Source of the DNA: Clostridiales bacterium
Lineage (GTDB): Bacteria > Bacillota > Clostridia > Lachnospirales > WQUN01
Direction of reading: 5' to 3'
Assembly: GCA_031269465.1 (NCBI GenBank)
Contig: JAISZB010000162.1
Coordinates: 1 to 60,972 of the forward strand
Length of the DNA: 60,972 nucleotides
In this document: one piece after another, positions 24,837 to 33,534 of the stretch
Numbering within the stretch: position 1 is the first letter of the stretch
Layout of the letters: each line of letters begins with the position of its first letter
Made by a program: the position numbers and the translations under genes
The notes under the pieces: generated by a model
Told to the model about the DNA's origin: nothing
The model's database searches: none
Seen by the model: the letters and a program-made list of their open reading frames with translations, nothing else

Positions 24837-27284
24837 TCAAAACCCGGCAAACTGCCCGTTAATCCAACGCCCGCTTTGAATGAGATAGCCGTTCGCGTCG
24901 CGGGTTGTCCCTTGGCCGTTGAAAGTGCCGTTTTTGAACTCGCCTTCATATGAAAGGCCTTCGGAGTCCTCATAGTAGCCAAAGCCGTCGTATAAGCCTC
25001 CACTAAATGATCCCTTGTAATAGCTTCCGTCCGCAGACGCCATCTCTCCTTCGCCTTCGATGATTCCGTCGACGAAGTTTCCGTGATATGTGGCGCCGCT
25101 GGCATAGTTTATTTCCCCGTACCCTGTTGCAACGCCGTTAATGAAGAATGCTGACATGGAGTCCCCATTATATGAAATGAAAACGCCGTCTCCCTCCAAC
25201 AGTCCGTTTTTGAAATTGCCTGTGTACTGATCATTTATGAACCAGGTTATTCTTCCACTGCTTCCGGATTCCAGAAAAGTCAGCGTTCCCTCGCCATTTG
25301 GCGCGTTATTCTGCCAATATCCAGAATACGAGCAATAGACGGTGAATTGCCTGGTAGAGTATGAATACGGCTTGTTAATGACCCTCTCTGCTCCGGGAGG
25401 GTTCGCCGGTTCAGAGGTTAAAGGCGGATTGCTTGGCGGGCTTTGGGTTGGGGGCTCTGATGAGTCTTGACCTGTAAAAGCGGGCCAAGCTGTCTGCTGA
25501 TAGGCGCCGGAAGACGGATTGGGCGTGTCGGAAGAGCTGCCGCTTGGAGAAGTGCTGGGATTTCCGCCGGCTGCTTCGCTTTCGGAAGGCGCTGGCGACG
25601 CTGAAGGCTTTGCGGTAGGAGGCGGAGTCATTGTCGGAGCGAACGTTTTAGCTGGCGCGGGGCTTTCTGATAGTAACTTTTCTTGCGAACTCTCTATGAA
25701 TACGCCGTTTATCCAATAGCCGTCTTCAAGTATAATCCCGCTTGAAGAATATTTCACCCCCTTTCCATGCATGGCTCCATTTTGAAACTGGCCTTTGTAA
25801 TAGCCTCCATCAGGAAATGCAAGCCTGCCTTCTCCGCTGTAATAGCCTAACGAGAAATTTCCGGTGTATTTTTCGCCGCTTGCAAATTCTAGCTCTCCCC
25901 ACCCATGGTAGAGTCCGTTTTTGAATTCGCCGAAGTATGAATACACGCCCTGGCATCTCTCTTCGCCGGGGCCTTGCAAAAGGCCGTTGATGAACTTTCC
26001 TTTGAATGTTGTTCCGACCGGTATTCCTGAAAGCCTGTCGTCCGTTACAATCATTTCGCCTTCGCCGTTTGGAGAGGAGTTCTTCCACTGCCCGGTGTAA
26101 ACAGTCTCTACAATGTAATTGCTCGTCTCCAGCTCGTAAGTCTTATGTTTGACAGTCATTCTGGAAAAAGCTGAGATGCTGGCGGCAAGCACAATCAAGA
26201 CTATCAACAAAAGCCCTATTCCAACCAACGCCGCATAGCGTTTATTTATATTAAGCCAAAAAGGCGCCTTTTCATGACAGCCTTCATTTTCTTCACTCTC
26301 CGGATCGTCAAGCTTGCGCATAGCCTCTTTTAGCTCTACAGCGCTTAGGTAGCGGTTCTCCGGCTTCAAGGCAAGCATCTTCATAAGAATTTCTTCGAAT
26401 TCAGGAGGCGAATCTGCTCCCAGCGCGGAAGGAGGCAGCAACTCGTCTTTTTCCATCCTATTGATGGATTCTTCCGGAATTACGCCCGTAAGAGCATAGT
26501 ACAAAGTCGCCCCGAACGAGTAGATGTCAGTCCAAGGACCGTGATTTCCATGCTTGCGGTACTGCTCCAGGGGAGTGAAGCCTTGCTTGAACATCACAGA
26601 GAGGCTGTTTGACTGCTCGAAAACCAATTGCCTGGCGGAGCCGAAGTCCAGGAGCTTTATCTCCCCCCTTTTTGTCACGTATATGTTGTCCGGGCTTATA
26701 TCCCTATGCAGAACATCCAGAGAGTGGACTATGACGAGCGCATAGAGGATTGAGTGCATAATGGGCTTGAGATCCTCGTAGGAAAGGCGGCCTCCGTGAT
26801 CTTCAATGTATGTCCGCAGATCCATTCCGTCTATGTACTCCATGACATAGTAGGCGGTGTTGTTTTGATAAAAGAATTCTGAGACGTTGATGATATTTGT
26901 GCTGCCATTGAATCGGGAAAGGGTTTTGGCTTCATGGTAGAACTTTTCGGCGCCTAAGGAATAGTTCTCCTTCTTTTCTCCTGTATAGCTGATGATTAAC
27001 GGGCTTCCTGGGGTTCTATAAGCCAGCATGCCTGGAAAATACTCCTTAACAGCAACTTTTTTGTCTGCAGAAGTGTCGTAAGCAAGATAGGTTATGCCAA
27101 AACCCCCGCGCCCTAAGACCTTTCCTATGATGTATCTTTCCAGAAGCATTGAGCCCAGTGGGAGCTCGCCTACATTGTCAGGCGGAAGGAAGTCAACATA
27201 TCCACATCTGGCGCAAATGCCCGCATCGGTCGAATGAATGGCAAAGCATCGCGGACAAAGTATTTTTCCACAGACGGCAAGCAT
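24837..27284 (-). CDS. Membrane Ser/Thr protein kinase with extracellular MORN repeats
   Basis: 815 aa from ATG 27284, with a perfect AGGAGG site. Domains in order: zinc ribbon (C10xxC13, C24xxC27); Hanks-type kinase about 51-345 with glycine loop GRGGFG (58-63), catalytic Lys80 in VAVKEYFP, catalytic HRD 193-195, DFG 213-215 and activation-segment TPLEQY; cytoplasmic linker; one membrane helix near 375-395 (LVGIGLLLIVLIVLAASISA). Outside follow two blocks of MORN-type repeats (Y.G.F..G...G.G), roughly 420-540 and 650-810, separated by a Pro/Ser/Thr-rich spacer. All catalytic residues are present. PASTA or other sensor domains are usual in this position. MORN repeats bind membranes or partners in other proteins, so the sensed signal is unknown. 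No partner phosphatase gene is adjacent. Confidence 0.9.
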   Translation of the reverse strand: MLAVCGKILCPRCFAIHSTDAGICARCGYVDFLPPDNVGELPLGSMLLERYIIGKVLGRGGFGITYLAYDTSADKKVAVKEYFPGMLAYRTPGSPLIISYTGEKKENYSLGAEKFYHEAKTLSRFNGSTNIINVSEFFYQNNTAYYVMEYIDGMDLRTYIEDHGGRLSYEDLKPIMHSILYALVIVHSLDVLHRDISPDNIYVTKRGEIKLLDFGSARQLVFEQSNSLSVMFKQGFTPLEQYRKHGNHGPWTDIYSFGATLYYALTGVIPEESINRMEKDELLPPSALGADSPPEFEEILMKMLALKPENRYLSAVELKEAMRKLDDPESEENEGCHEKAPFWLNINKRYAALVGIGLLLIVLIVLAASISAFSRMTVKHKTYELETSNYIVETVYTGQWKNSSPNGEGEMIVTDDRLSGIPVGTTFKGKFINGLLQGPGEERCQGVYSYFGEFKNGLYHGWGELEFASGEKYTGNFSLGYYSGEGRLAFPDGGYYKGQFQNGAMHGKGVKYSSSGIILEDGYWINGVFIESSQEKLLSESPAPAKTFAPTMTPPPTAKPSASPAPSESEAAGGNPSTSPSGSSSDTPNPSSGAYQQTAWPAFTGQDSSEPPTQSPPSNPPLTSEPANPPGAERVINKPYSYSTRQFTVYCSYSGYWQNNAPNGEGTLTFLESGSSGRITWFINDQYTGNFKNGLLEGDGVFISYNGDSMSAFFINGVATGYGEINYASGATYHGNFVDGIIEGEGEMASADGSYYKGSFSGGLYDGFGYYEDSEGLSYEGEFKNGTFNGQGTTRDANGYLIQSGRWINGQFAGF

Positions 27285-27389
27285 TTTAGACCTCCTGACT
27301 GGACGCTTTTCTTCGCGGATTGCAGGATATTTTCTTGGACGCCGCAAAGAATATACGCTCTGCGTGAGCGAGCGTGAATAAAGCCTCAA

Positions 27390-27724
27390 GTTTTTAAACG
27401 CGCACTGATATTCAGGCGCAAAGCTAACTGTGGATTTTTTGAAAGCGCTTAAGTGAAGATAGGGTTAATTGACATTAGTATAGCATAAATCTGAGAGATT
27501 TTGCAAGATTTTGCTAAGGGATAAAAAGTGCGCTTTATCTTAGGCAAACTGGAAACCATTGATTTTGTTGAAGAAAAAAGAAAGCCGCTAAACCGAAGCC
27601 GATTAAATTCTGCCTGTGGGAACAAAAAAAGCGATGAAAAATCAAGCGCGAATATTTGAAAAAAGGATTGCCGTCCCATTTTGAAAAATCCGCAATTAAC
27701 CAATTCACCGCCCGTTGACGCTTG
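27390..27724. other. Intergenic upstream of kinase, no gene
   Basis: Nothing supported except AT-rich stretches that may hold the promoter of the divergent or kinase transcripts. Confidence 0.3.
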
Positions 27725-27774
27725 ATATACTGATTTGCACTAAAAATTCTGATTTTGCAGTTGGATTATGCGAT
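27725..27774. repeat. Palindromic element, left half
   Basis: TATACTGATTTGCACTAAAA to GCAGTTGGATTATGCGAT. Confidence 0.6.
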
Positions 27775-27907
27775 TATACTTGCTTATGAAAGTTCCGATT
27801 TTGGAATTTGATCATACAACGAGTGCGATTGCCGATTTCGGCATTTCGTCCCGCCCAATGGACTCTCAAGCTCCAAAATCGGTACAATTGACTGCAAATC
27901 TGTATTA
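27775..27907 (-). repeat. Palindromic element, full copy
   Basis: Arm GTTCCGATTTTGGAATTTGA and right arm CAAGCTCCAAAATCGGTAC, core GCCGATTTCGGCATTTCG. Orientation -. It ends just 3' of the phospholipase gene. Confidence 0.85.
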
Positions 27908-27928
27908 TGAAGCTTTCGCGTTAATCTG

Positions 27929-28915
27929 TCAGGCGAAGACATTGTCATGCACTCTGAATTCAACGGGTTGATCGCAGTCCATTCCAGAGGCTAGGGAACG
28001 ATTTCCAATAGAATCCAATAGCTTCTCCCTGCTTAGGGTTCCTTCCATATACTGCCTGGTCTTAGTTATAAGTTTAGCCCCTCTTGACACCGCGAAATTA
28101 TACATCTCAGCGAAGCTGGAAGTGAGTTCATTCTGGTCGTCCCATGGCATAAACCATGGATTCTTGTGCATGTTGAGATAGTCTATGCCGTCCTTTATCT
28201 CCTGCATGTGTATGATGCTTGAGAATGCGTGCTCTCCTATGGTGAGATCCTCAGCGAGTTCCATCAAGCGCTTACGCTTCCCTTTTTTTGACTGAAGCAA
28301 TCTCGTCAGGTTTACCATATATCTCATGGCGCTAAAAACTTCTTTGCTTGTGATGTTTCTGTTATAAGCGCTTCCGATAGCTTTGCTCAAAAGAGCAGCG
28401 ATAGCCCTCGCATGCTTTTCATCAGCCTTAATCAGCTGCCATAGCTTTTTATCAGAAGGTTTTTCGCTGGACATCAGCTTAAGCATCAGCACATCTATGG
28501 CGGTCTCGAAATTCCTATGGTAGACGCTGTAGCGGAGCCTGGGGGTTTTGTCCCCTTTTACTTGAAATCCGCTTTTGTAGTACACATATGGATGGGCATG
28601 ATAATCCAGCGTATAATGGGACAGATACCCGCTCAGATAGCTAAAGACAAGCGATTGGCTCTCTTCATCAGCCGCTTCGTCAAGCCCGTCAATCAATCCT
28701 GATACGAAAAGCCTGAAGTTGGTCTTATGCATGTCGACTCCCAAGTTTCTGAGGTTCTTCTTGATAAGGCCTGGCAGGTAGTAGAAGAACATGTCTGGAC
28801 CCTGGCAGCCGACGTTGTATAGCTGGCGGTTGTTTCTAATAGTTGTTTGAATATCCGGTGACAAGATGTTAAGCGTTGCCTCGCCGCAGATGTAATGGGT
28901 GATGAATCCCGGCAT
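27929..28915 (-). CDS. Zinc-dependent phospholipase C family protein
   Basis: 328 aa, AAAGGAAG about 6 bp before ATG 28915. The N-terminus MPGFITHYICGEATLNIL, the metal-ligand segments GCQGPDMFFYY and YLSGYLSHYTLDYHAHPYVY, and the later EHAFSSIIHMQ place it in the zinc-dependent phospholipase C/S1-P1-like superfamily. The His/Asp ligands appear intact. There is no signal peptide, unlike secreted clostridial alpha-toxins, so a cytoplasmic or membrane-associated role is more likely. Many clostridial genomes carry such an uncharacterised paralog. Confidence 0.8.
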   Translation of the reverse strand: MPGFITHYICGEATLNILSPDIQTTIRNNRQLYNVGCQGPDMFFYYLPGLIKKNLRNLGVDMHKTNFRLFVSGLIDGLDEAADEESQSLVFSYLSGYLSHYTLDYHAHPYVYYKSGFQVKGDKTPRLRYSVYHRNFETAIDVLMLKLMSSEKPSDKKLWQLIKADEKHARAIAALLSKAIGSAYNRNITSKEVFSAMRYMVNLTRLLQSKKGKRKRLMELAEDLTIGEHAFSSIIHMQEIKDGIDYLNMHKNPWFMPWDDQNELTSSFAEMYNFAVSRGAKLITKTRQYMEGTLSREKLLDSIGNRSLASGMDCDQPVEFRVHDNVFA

Positions 28916-28958
28916 AGTGAGCTTCCTTTCTTTATAAGCTATACTGATGGGCGCTTAA

Positions 28959-29012
28959 TATACTGATTTTCATAGAAAACTGCCTTAGGAACATTTGATG
29001 AAAATCGGTATG
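28959..29012. repeat. Palindromic element, miniature form, GATTTTCAT ends
   Basis: TATACTGATTTTCATAGAAA joined through CCTTAGG to AACATTTGATGAAAATCGGTA. Confidence 0.65.
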
Positions 29013-29170
29013 GCTCCAAAACAAGCGGATTTGACTGAGCTGAGAGTCAGCGTATATTGGGGATCTTCAGGAGGTGCCGCAGAAACATGAAAATACTTCG
29101 CATTTTTCATCCGGTTGCGCGAGCGCATGCGGCAAGCGGACGATGGGTCGCATAGCCGCGTGATGTCCGA

Positions 29171-29264
29171 TGGCAGTCAAATGCCTGTTTTGGAGCTTGA
29201 GCGTCCATAGAGGCGCTGTATAGTCAAGCTCTAAATAGGAGCTTTCAATGCGAATCAGCATATA
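29171..29264. repeat. Palindromic element, core-deleted copy
   Basis: GTTTTGGAGCTTGAGCG then TAGTCAAGCTCTAAATAGG, right end GCGAATCAGCATATA. Confidence 0.7.
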
Positions 29265-29285
29265 ATCCAGCTCAAAATAGCAAGC

Positions 29286-29423
29286 ATACCGCTTTGCAGT
29301 CAAATGTACCGATTTTGATGTCTGATTATCCACTTTCAAGGCGCGAAATGCCGGCATAGGCATTTCCCGCTAGTTGTATAATCCGACGTCAAAATCGTAA
29401 CTATCCAATGCAAAGCAGTATAT
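29286..29423 (+). repeat. Palindromic element, full copy, GCTTTGCA ends and co-varied arm
   Basis: Left CATACCGCTTTGCAGTC, right TGCAAAGCAGTATA. Inner arm GATTTTGATGTCTGATTAT opposite ATAATCCGACGTCAAAATC. Orientation +. Confidence 0.9.
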
Positions 29424-29696
29424 ATTCGAATCAGAACAACTTGCTCCCAGTCAAAGAAAAAAAGCGCTGAGCAGGCGCGCTCTTTGGGAGACTGAGCGGC
29501 AGACGCCAGCTTTGCTTTCATCAGCTTCTTAAACGCGACCGCTGCGAATTGACTTTTTTTTCTCAAAGAATTATAGTAAGAACAGAAGAGAAATGACCTT
29601 CCTTCATACTTCTTTTTTTATTTCTATGTTCACGGATCCTTTAATGCTTAGGAGCGCTTAAAAAAGCCGAACGGCCATATTATCGAGGCCCCCTAA
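29424..29696. other. Intergenic, no gene recognised
   Basis: A short minus-strand frame (MRKKSQFAAVAFKKLMKAKL) starts at 29566 but has no ribosome binding site. Not called. Confidence 0.25.
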
Positions 29697-29830
29697 TTAC
29701 ACTGATTTTCGTACTAAATTACCTTTTTTGGAGATTTATTATACAGTGAGTGCGAAATGCCAATATCGTCGTTTAGCGCTCACTGTATAATCCGACCCAA
29801 AATCAAAACTTTCAGATGCAAATCAGTATA
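29697..29830. repeat. Palindromic element, full copy, symmetric arms
   Basis: Both arms carry the TATACAG(T)GAGTG form (ATTATACAGTGAGTGCG and GCTCACTGTATAATCC). Left end GATTTTC, right end GCAAATCAGTATA (mixed). Confidence 0.85.
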
Positions 29831-29982
29831 GCTGAGCCAATCGAGAATGCTTATGACTGGAGATAACCTTTTAGTGTCTAATATGTTCAAATTTGGTTAA
29901 GTTATACTCATTTTTCTGCTTTTATCAGGCGCGAACGCCTGCGGCTTGACTTCATCACTGCTATGGCATTCAATAATTTGCG

Positions 29983-30055
29983 CATGAAACTGACTGTTTT
30001 GGAAGCTGACAGTACGGCTAGCGCTATGCCGATATCAATCGCGCCTTGGAAGCGC
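29983..30055. repeat. Palindromic element, left half
   Basis: GTTTTGGAAGCTGACAGTAC, then CTATGCCGATATCAATCGC. Confidence 0.5.
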
Positions 30056-30063
30056 CATGCATT

Positions 30064-30200
30064 TATACTGCTTTTCATATAAAATTACCTTTTTTGGAGC
30101 TTGATTTATACAGCGAGTGCAAAATGCCGATTTCGGCATTTCGCACCACTCAATGGATAATCAAGCTCCAAAAAAGTAACATTTGATGAAAAGCGGTATA
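30064..30200 (-). repeat. Palindromic element, full copy, GCTTTTCAT ends
   Basis: TATACTGCTTTTCATATAAA / GATGAAAAGCGGTATA, core AAATGCCGATTTCGGCATTT. Orientation -. Confidence 0.92.
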
Positions 30201-30210
30201 AGAACAGCGC

Positions 30211-30261
30211 CAGTGGACAGTCAACCATCAAAATAGGTACATTTGACTGCAAATCAGTATA
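30211..30261. repeat. Palindromic element, right half
   Basis: GTGGACAGTCAACCATCAAA through TTTGACTGCAAATCAGTATA. Confidence 0.65.
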
Positions 30262-30346
30262 GTCGGCATGGCTCGGATTTGCATAAAAGCTGGCAATGTG
30301 TATTCTATCATATATAGAGTCGTGACGCTACTGACGGCTAATCAAT

Positions 30347-30415
30347 CATATGCTGATGCGCCTCCTGATGCCCCGAATTTTGGGGCTGGATTATCCACTG
30401 AACAATGCGCAATCC
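30347..30415. repeat. Palindromic element, left half, diverged
   Basis: TATGCTGATGCGCC, GAATTTTGGGGCTGGATTAT, CCACTGAACAATGCGC. Confidence 0.5.
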
Positions 30416-30524
30416 CTTGCCTGGCCCTGAGTTTGCCAATGCGTCAGCGCGGCTTGTCATTTTCGCATGAGTTCTGAGAAAGATCTAAAAAACCATAGTC
30501 GAGCGCTTTGAAAGGAATGAGTAT

Positions 30525-31508
30525 ATGCTTACAATGATTTTAACGGAGGATCTAGAGAGCCTGCCCAATGAGGTAAAGGCTACGACTGAAGGCAAGAGCG
30601 TGGCTGAAAAAAGCTCATTAAGCTTTGCGGACGCTGAAAATCCTTCAGGCGGATTGGATGAATGGCTTGGGAGGCATGCAGATTCCGGCAGCGAGGCATT
30701 CGTTATAGGCGGACGGGATATTTTGAAGGCGCTCCCTTATTGCCGCAAGGTTTTGGACTTTGGGTTCGGTCCGGAGGCGATCGGATGCGCTTTTGGGCCG
30801 GTCCTTAAAAGCTTGGATGGAAATGGCGCCATGGTGTATGAAAGAAAGTTGAAGCTTGTAATATTTGATATGGACGGCCTCATGATTGATTCTGAGAGAA
30901 TCGCGCAGGCAGCTTGGAAGGAAGCCGGAGCAAAATGCGCGGTTGAGATGAGCGATGAGTTCGTATTGAGCTTGGTCGGAGCTAACAAGGCTATAATGAC
31001 GCCGCTCTTTGAAAAGAAATTCGGCAAGGATTCTTTGGAGCGCCTGTATAGAGTCTCCAAAGGGATAATGGCGGAAATGATTGAGAAAGAAGGGCTTCAG
31101 GCTAAGAAGGGACTGCATGAGATCCTGGATTTCCTGAAGAGGCATGGAATAAAAAGGGCTGTCGCCACTGCCACCCGCAAAGGCGCGGCTGTAAAAAGCT
31201 TGAGCAGAGTCGGAATACTTGAGGAGTTCGACAATATGATTTTCGGCGACGAAATAGAGCGCGGAAAGCCTGATCCTGAAATTTACATTAAATCACTGGA
31301 ACATTTTGACATGGATAGAGAGTCTGCTTTCGTGTTGGAAGATTCTAAGCTGGGGCTTCTCTCCGCTGTCTCTGCGGGAATACGCTGCATTGTTGTGCCA
31401 GATCTAATAAAGCCGGATGAAGAAACCAAGCGGCTGGCATACGCTGTAGCGGAGGATCTCCTTGAAGCGAAGCGTTTAATTGGGAGGTCAATTGGATATG
31501 GGAATTGA
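30525..31508 (+). CDS. HAD hydrolase fused to a DHFR-like N-terminal fragment
   Basis: 327 aa, AAAGGA 9 bp before ATG. Residues about 105-320 are a HAD phosphatase of the beta-phosphoglucomutase type: nucleophile motif VIFDMDGLMIDSE, motif II ATATRK, motif III/IV FGDEIERGKPDPEIY and LEDSKLGLLSAVSAGI. The first 100 residues contain SEAFVIGGRDILKALPYC, which closely resembles the EVFVIGGxxIYxxLLPYC core of dihydrofolate reductase, preceded by a MILTEDLESLP strand. The N-terminal DHFR half is missing, so this part cannot be an active reductase. An internal ATG at about 30831 lacks a ribosome binding site, hence the fused start is preferred. The gene overlaps the next one by 11 bp, suggesting a two-gene operon. 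Confidence 0.8.
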   Translation: MLTMILTEDLESLPNEVKATTEGKSVAEKSSLSFADAENPSGGLDEWLGRHADSGSEAFVIGGRDILKALPYCRKVLDFGFGPEAIGCAFGPVLKSLDGNGAMVYERKLKLVIFDMDGLMIDSERIAQAAWKEAGAKCAVEMSDEFVLSLVGANKAIMTPLFEKKFGKDSLERLYRVSKGIMAEMIEKEGLQAKKGLHEILDFLKRHGIKRAVATATRKGAAVKSLSRVGILEEFDNMIFGDEIERGKPDPEIYIKSLEHFDMDRESAFVLEDSKLGLLSAVSAGIRCIVVPDLIKPDEETKRLAYAVAEDLLEAKRLIGRSIGYGN

Positions 31509-31890
31509 CGCGCAGTGGGAATTGGTTCGCGAATTTCATCGAAAGTTCGGCCATCCCGCGCCTGCCGAACCGATTATGATTGCAAGGGAGCGAGCGGAGA
31601 AGAGGCATTCTTGGATGCTTGAAGAAATAAATGAATTTCTTGACGCTCGAACAATAGCTGATCAAGCGGATGCTATGATTGACTTGATATATTTCGCTCT
31701 TGGCACTCTTGTTGAGATGGGCGTAAAGCCTGAAGAGCTTTTTGATATCGTGCATAACGCTAACATGCAAAAACTTTGGGAGGATGGAAAGCCTCGCTGG
31801 AACAAAGACGGAAAAACCATAAAGCCTGCGGGGTGGAAGGATCCTTATGAGTTGATTGCGCAAGCGATAATGGGAAAAAATGCGGATTAG
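31498..31890 (+). CDS. All-alpha NTP pyrophosphohydrolase-like protein (MazG/PRA-PH superfamily)
   Basis: 130 aa from ATG 31498, with GGGAGG 10 bp upstream inside the preceding gene. The EExxE metal motif (SWMLEEINEFLDA) and the second acidic helix (DQADAMIDLIYFALGTL) are those of the all-alpha NTP-PPase superfamily, related to MazG and phosphoribosyl-ATP pyrophosphatase. The tail WEDGKPRWNKDGKTIKPAGW is also typical. It probably hydrolyses a nucleotide to the monophosphate (house-cleaning). Overlap with the HAD gene suggests coupled translation and a joint role in nucleotide or phosphate-ester clean-up. Confidence 0.8.
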   Translation: MGIDAQWELVREFHRKFGHPAPAEPIMIARERAEKRHSWMLEEINEFLDARTIADQADAMIDLIYFALGTLVEMGVKPEELFDIVHNANMQKLWEDGKPRWNKDGKTIKPAGWKDPYELIAQAIMGKNAD

Positions 31891-31897
31891 ACATGAG

Positions 31898-31957
31898 GCT
31901 CCTATGCGAATCTGAATAAGCTCCAAAAAAGAGCGTTTGACTGCCCATCGGCATTGT
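31898..31957. repeat. Palindromic element, diverged fragment
   Basis: GCGAATCTGAATAAGCTCCA, then TTTGACTGCCCATCGGCAT, between two genes. Confidence 0.45.
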
Positions 31958-31993
31958 GGTTTTTTTCACAGCTTTAAAGAGGGAGGATTTAAT

Positions 31994-32875
31994 TTGAAAT
32001 CGATTCTTATGATAATGCTGCCGATATTATTCTTGGTCGGATGCAGCTTGGCTCAAAACCCTGATGCTGCGGTTCCTGATGAGAAAACTGAGGTCGCCGG
32101 GCATGAGGCGACTGCAGCTCCAACGCGCTTTAAAGAGCCATCCCCGACTCCTTCAAAGCAACCGGAACCAACGCGAACGCCTAGCCCTTCCGCAACCCCC
32201 ACCCCGACTTCAACCCCGACCCCGACCTCAACTCCCTCGCCGACTCCAACTCCTATAATCAGAACTATGGATGAAGTTTTCGAGTATAACGGGCTGGTTG
32301 ATATAACAGATCTGGATCCTCGCATTGTATTGGATATAAGGTACGCGACTACAAACAATTTTTCGCATGTAATTCATCATCCATTTCCTTTAGCCCTAAT
32401 GCGAAAGACGACGGCCGAAATGTTCATGAAGGCTCAAGACATCGCTGAAAAGGATGGATACAGGCTGAGAATCTACGATTCCTATAGGCCTCTTAGGGTG
32501 CAGTACAGGCTATATGAGATGAATTCCCCGGAGCTTTCCGCATTTGTGGCGGTTCCGACTAAAAACGAAAAGCACAGCATAGGGCTTGCAATTGACTGCG
32601 GGCTTTCAGACATGGAAGGAAACGAAATAGCCATGCCTTCAGCTTATAATGAATTCTCGCCTGCGGCATACATCGACTACATGGATGCTGAGCCAGAGAA
32701 GCTTGAAGCTAGGGATTACCTGATAAACCTGATGCAATCTCAAGGGTTTACGGTATACTCTAAAGAATGGTGGCATTACAACGCGCCTAATACTGAAGGT
32801 TTGGAAGCCTTGGACATGACATTTGAAGAGTTCGTAGAAAAAAAGGCTCAGTATTACGCAACGCTTGATCAATAA
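31994..32875 (+). CDS. VanX/DdpX-type D-alanyl-D-alanine dipeptidase lipoprotein
   Basis: 293 aa from TTG 31994, preceded by GGGAGG. A lipobox (FLVGCS) anchors it to the outer face of the membrane. A Thr/Pro/Ser-rich spacer of about 60 residues (runs of TPTPTS) lifts the enzyme off. The M15D peptidase domain shows DIRYATTNNF, YDSYRPLRVQYRL, the zinc ligands HSIGLAIDCG (His and Asp) and catalytic EWWHYN (Glu and His). All catalytic residues are present. The family cleaves D-Ala-D-Ala or similar peptidoglycan dipeptides. Anchoring outside the cell makes peptidoglycan recycling more likely than vancomycin resistance, and no vanHA genes are near. Confidence 0.88.
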   Translation: MKSILMIMLPILFLVGCSLAQNPDAAVPDEKTEVAGHEATAAPTRFKEPSPTPSKQPEPTRTPSPSATPTPTSTPTPTSTPSPTPTPIIRTMDEVFEYNGLVDITDLDPRIVLDIRYATTNNFSHVIHHPFPLALMRKTTAEMFMKAQDIAEKDGYRLRIYDSYRPLRVQYRLYEMNSPELSAFVAVPTKNEKHSIGLAIDCGLSDMEGNEIAMPSAYNEFSPAAYIDYMDAEPEKLEARDYLINLMQSQGFTVYSKEWWHYNAPNTEGLEALDMTFEEFVEKKAQYYATLDQ

Positions 32876-32886
32876 CCTGACGCCTG

Positions 32887-33017
32887 ATATGCCGATTTTC
32901 ATTCAATGCTCCATTTTGGAGCTTGACTGTCCATTGAGTGGTTCGATTGATGTCGATATCTCCCACTCGCTGTATAATCAAGCTCCAAAATGGTATTTTT
33001 CTATGAAAATCAGTATA
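32887..33017 (+). repeat. Palindromic element, full copy, GATTTTCAT ends
   Basis: GCCGATTTTCATTCAATG / TATGAAAATCAGTATA. The arm CCATTTTGGAGCTTGAC matches AAGCTCCAAAATGG (co-varied CATTTTGG). Orientation +. Confidence 0.9.
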
Positions 33018-33191
33018 GTATTAAATAATAGCAAACATGCAAAAATAATTAACTTTTGCAGGCATGGGAGCCTTGCCCCTTTGCCTCTTATTGCTATCAA
33101 GCAGGAGGGGTGATCTTTTATTAAGAAAGCGGTTTTTTTAATTTTAAAGTCTGCTGCATTATTAAATCATAATGCTGTCGAAGGAGGAACA

Positions 33192-33320
33192 ATGCCTTAT
33201 ATCCCGCCGCAGTCCATTGTTGATCCTGAATACTATGATAATGCATTGTACGGCGGCGACAGCCATGAAAACTCAGATGATGTACAGCAAAAAGCATTTT
33301 TCGACGACAGTCATTATTAA
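33192..33320 (+). CDS. 42-aa acidic ORF, possibly the 5' part of a frameshifted gene
   Basis: A strong AAGGAGGA lies 4-5 bp before ATG 33192. The frame encodes MPYIPPQSIVDPEYYDNALY and ends FFDDSHY at TAA 33318-33320. Directly after, the +1 frame stays open with similar acidic, Ser/Pro-rich composition (VARNNVITNETEEFASGNLE) up to the repeat at 33535. One longer protein split by a frameshift and truncated by the repeat is therefore likely. No family recognised. Confidence 0.5.
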   Translation: MPYIPPQSIVDPEYYDNALYGGDSHENSDDVQQKAFFDDSHY

Positions 33321-33534
33321 TGTTGCAAGGAACAATGTCATTACAAATGAGACGGAGGAGTTTGCATCAGGGAATTTGGAAGAATATAATTACGACTCCA
33401 GCGAACCATTTAAACCAGATGATAATAAGTTGTCGCCCGGCGCTACTGAACCAATCGAGATTCCTTCAACTTCAAAAGCAACTTCAATTGACGATCCTCC
33501 GTCTTTGAAAGCTATACTAGGCTCCGACGACAGA
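33321..33534 (+). pseudogene. Probable continuation of the 42-aa ORF in a shifted frame
   Basis: Open frame (mod 3 differs from the upstream ORF) reading EEYNYDSSEPFKPDDNKLSP and STSKATSIDDPPSLKAILGS. It has no start or ribosome binding site of its own and runs into a half palindromic element at 33535. Confidence 0.35.

Noticed and set aside
27929-28915. Secreted alpha-toxin type phospholipase C
   Set aside because: No signal peptide and no C-terminal C2-like domain; only the zinc-dependent core fold is present.
21864-30261. CRISPR array
   Set aside because: Repeats are palindromic, about 130 bp, irregularly spaced, in both orientations and separated by genes; no spacer-like units or cas genes.
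30831-31508. HAD gene starting at the internal ATG
   Set aside because: No Shine-Dalgarno sequence before this ATG, whereas the upstream start at 30525 has AAAGGA at good distance.
31994-32875. Vancomycin resistance determinant
   Set aside because: VanX-like sequence is a lipoprotein with a long spacer and no vanH, vanA or vanRS genes accompany it.
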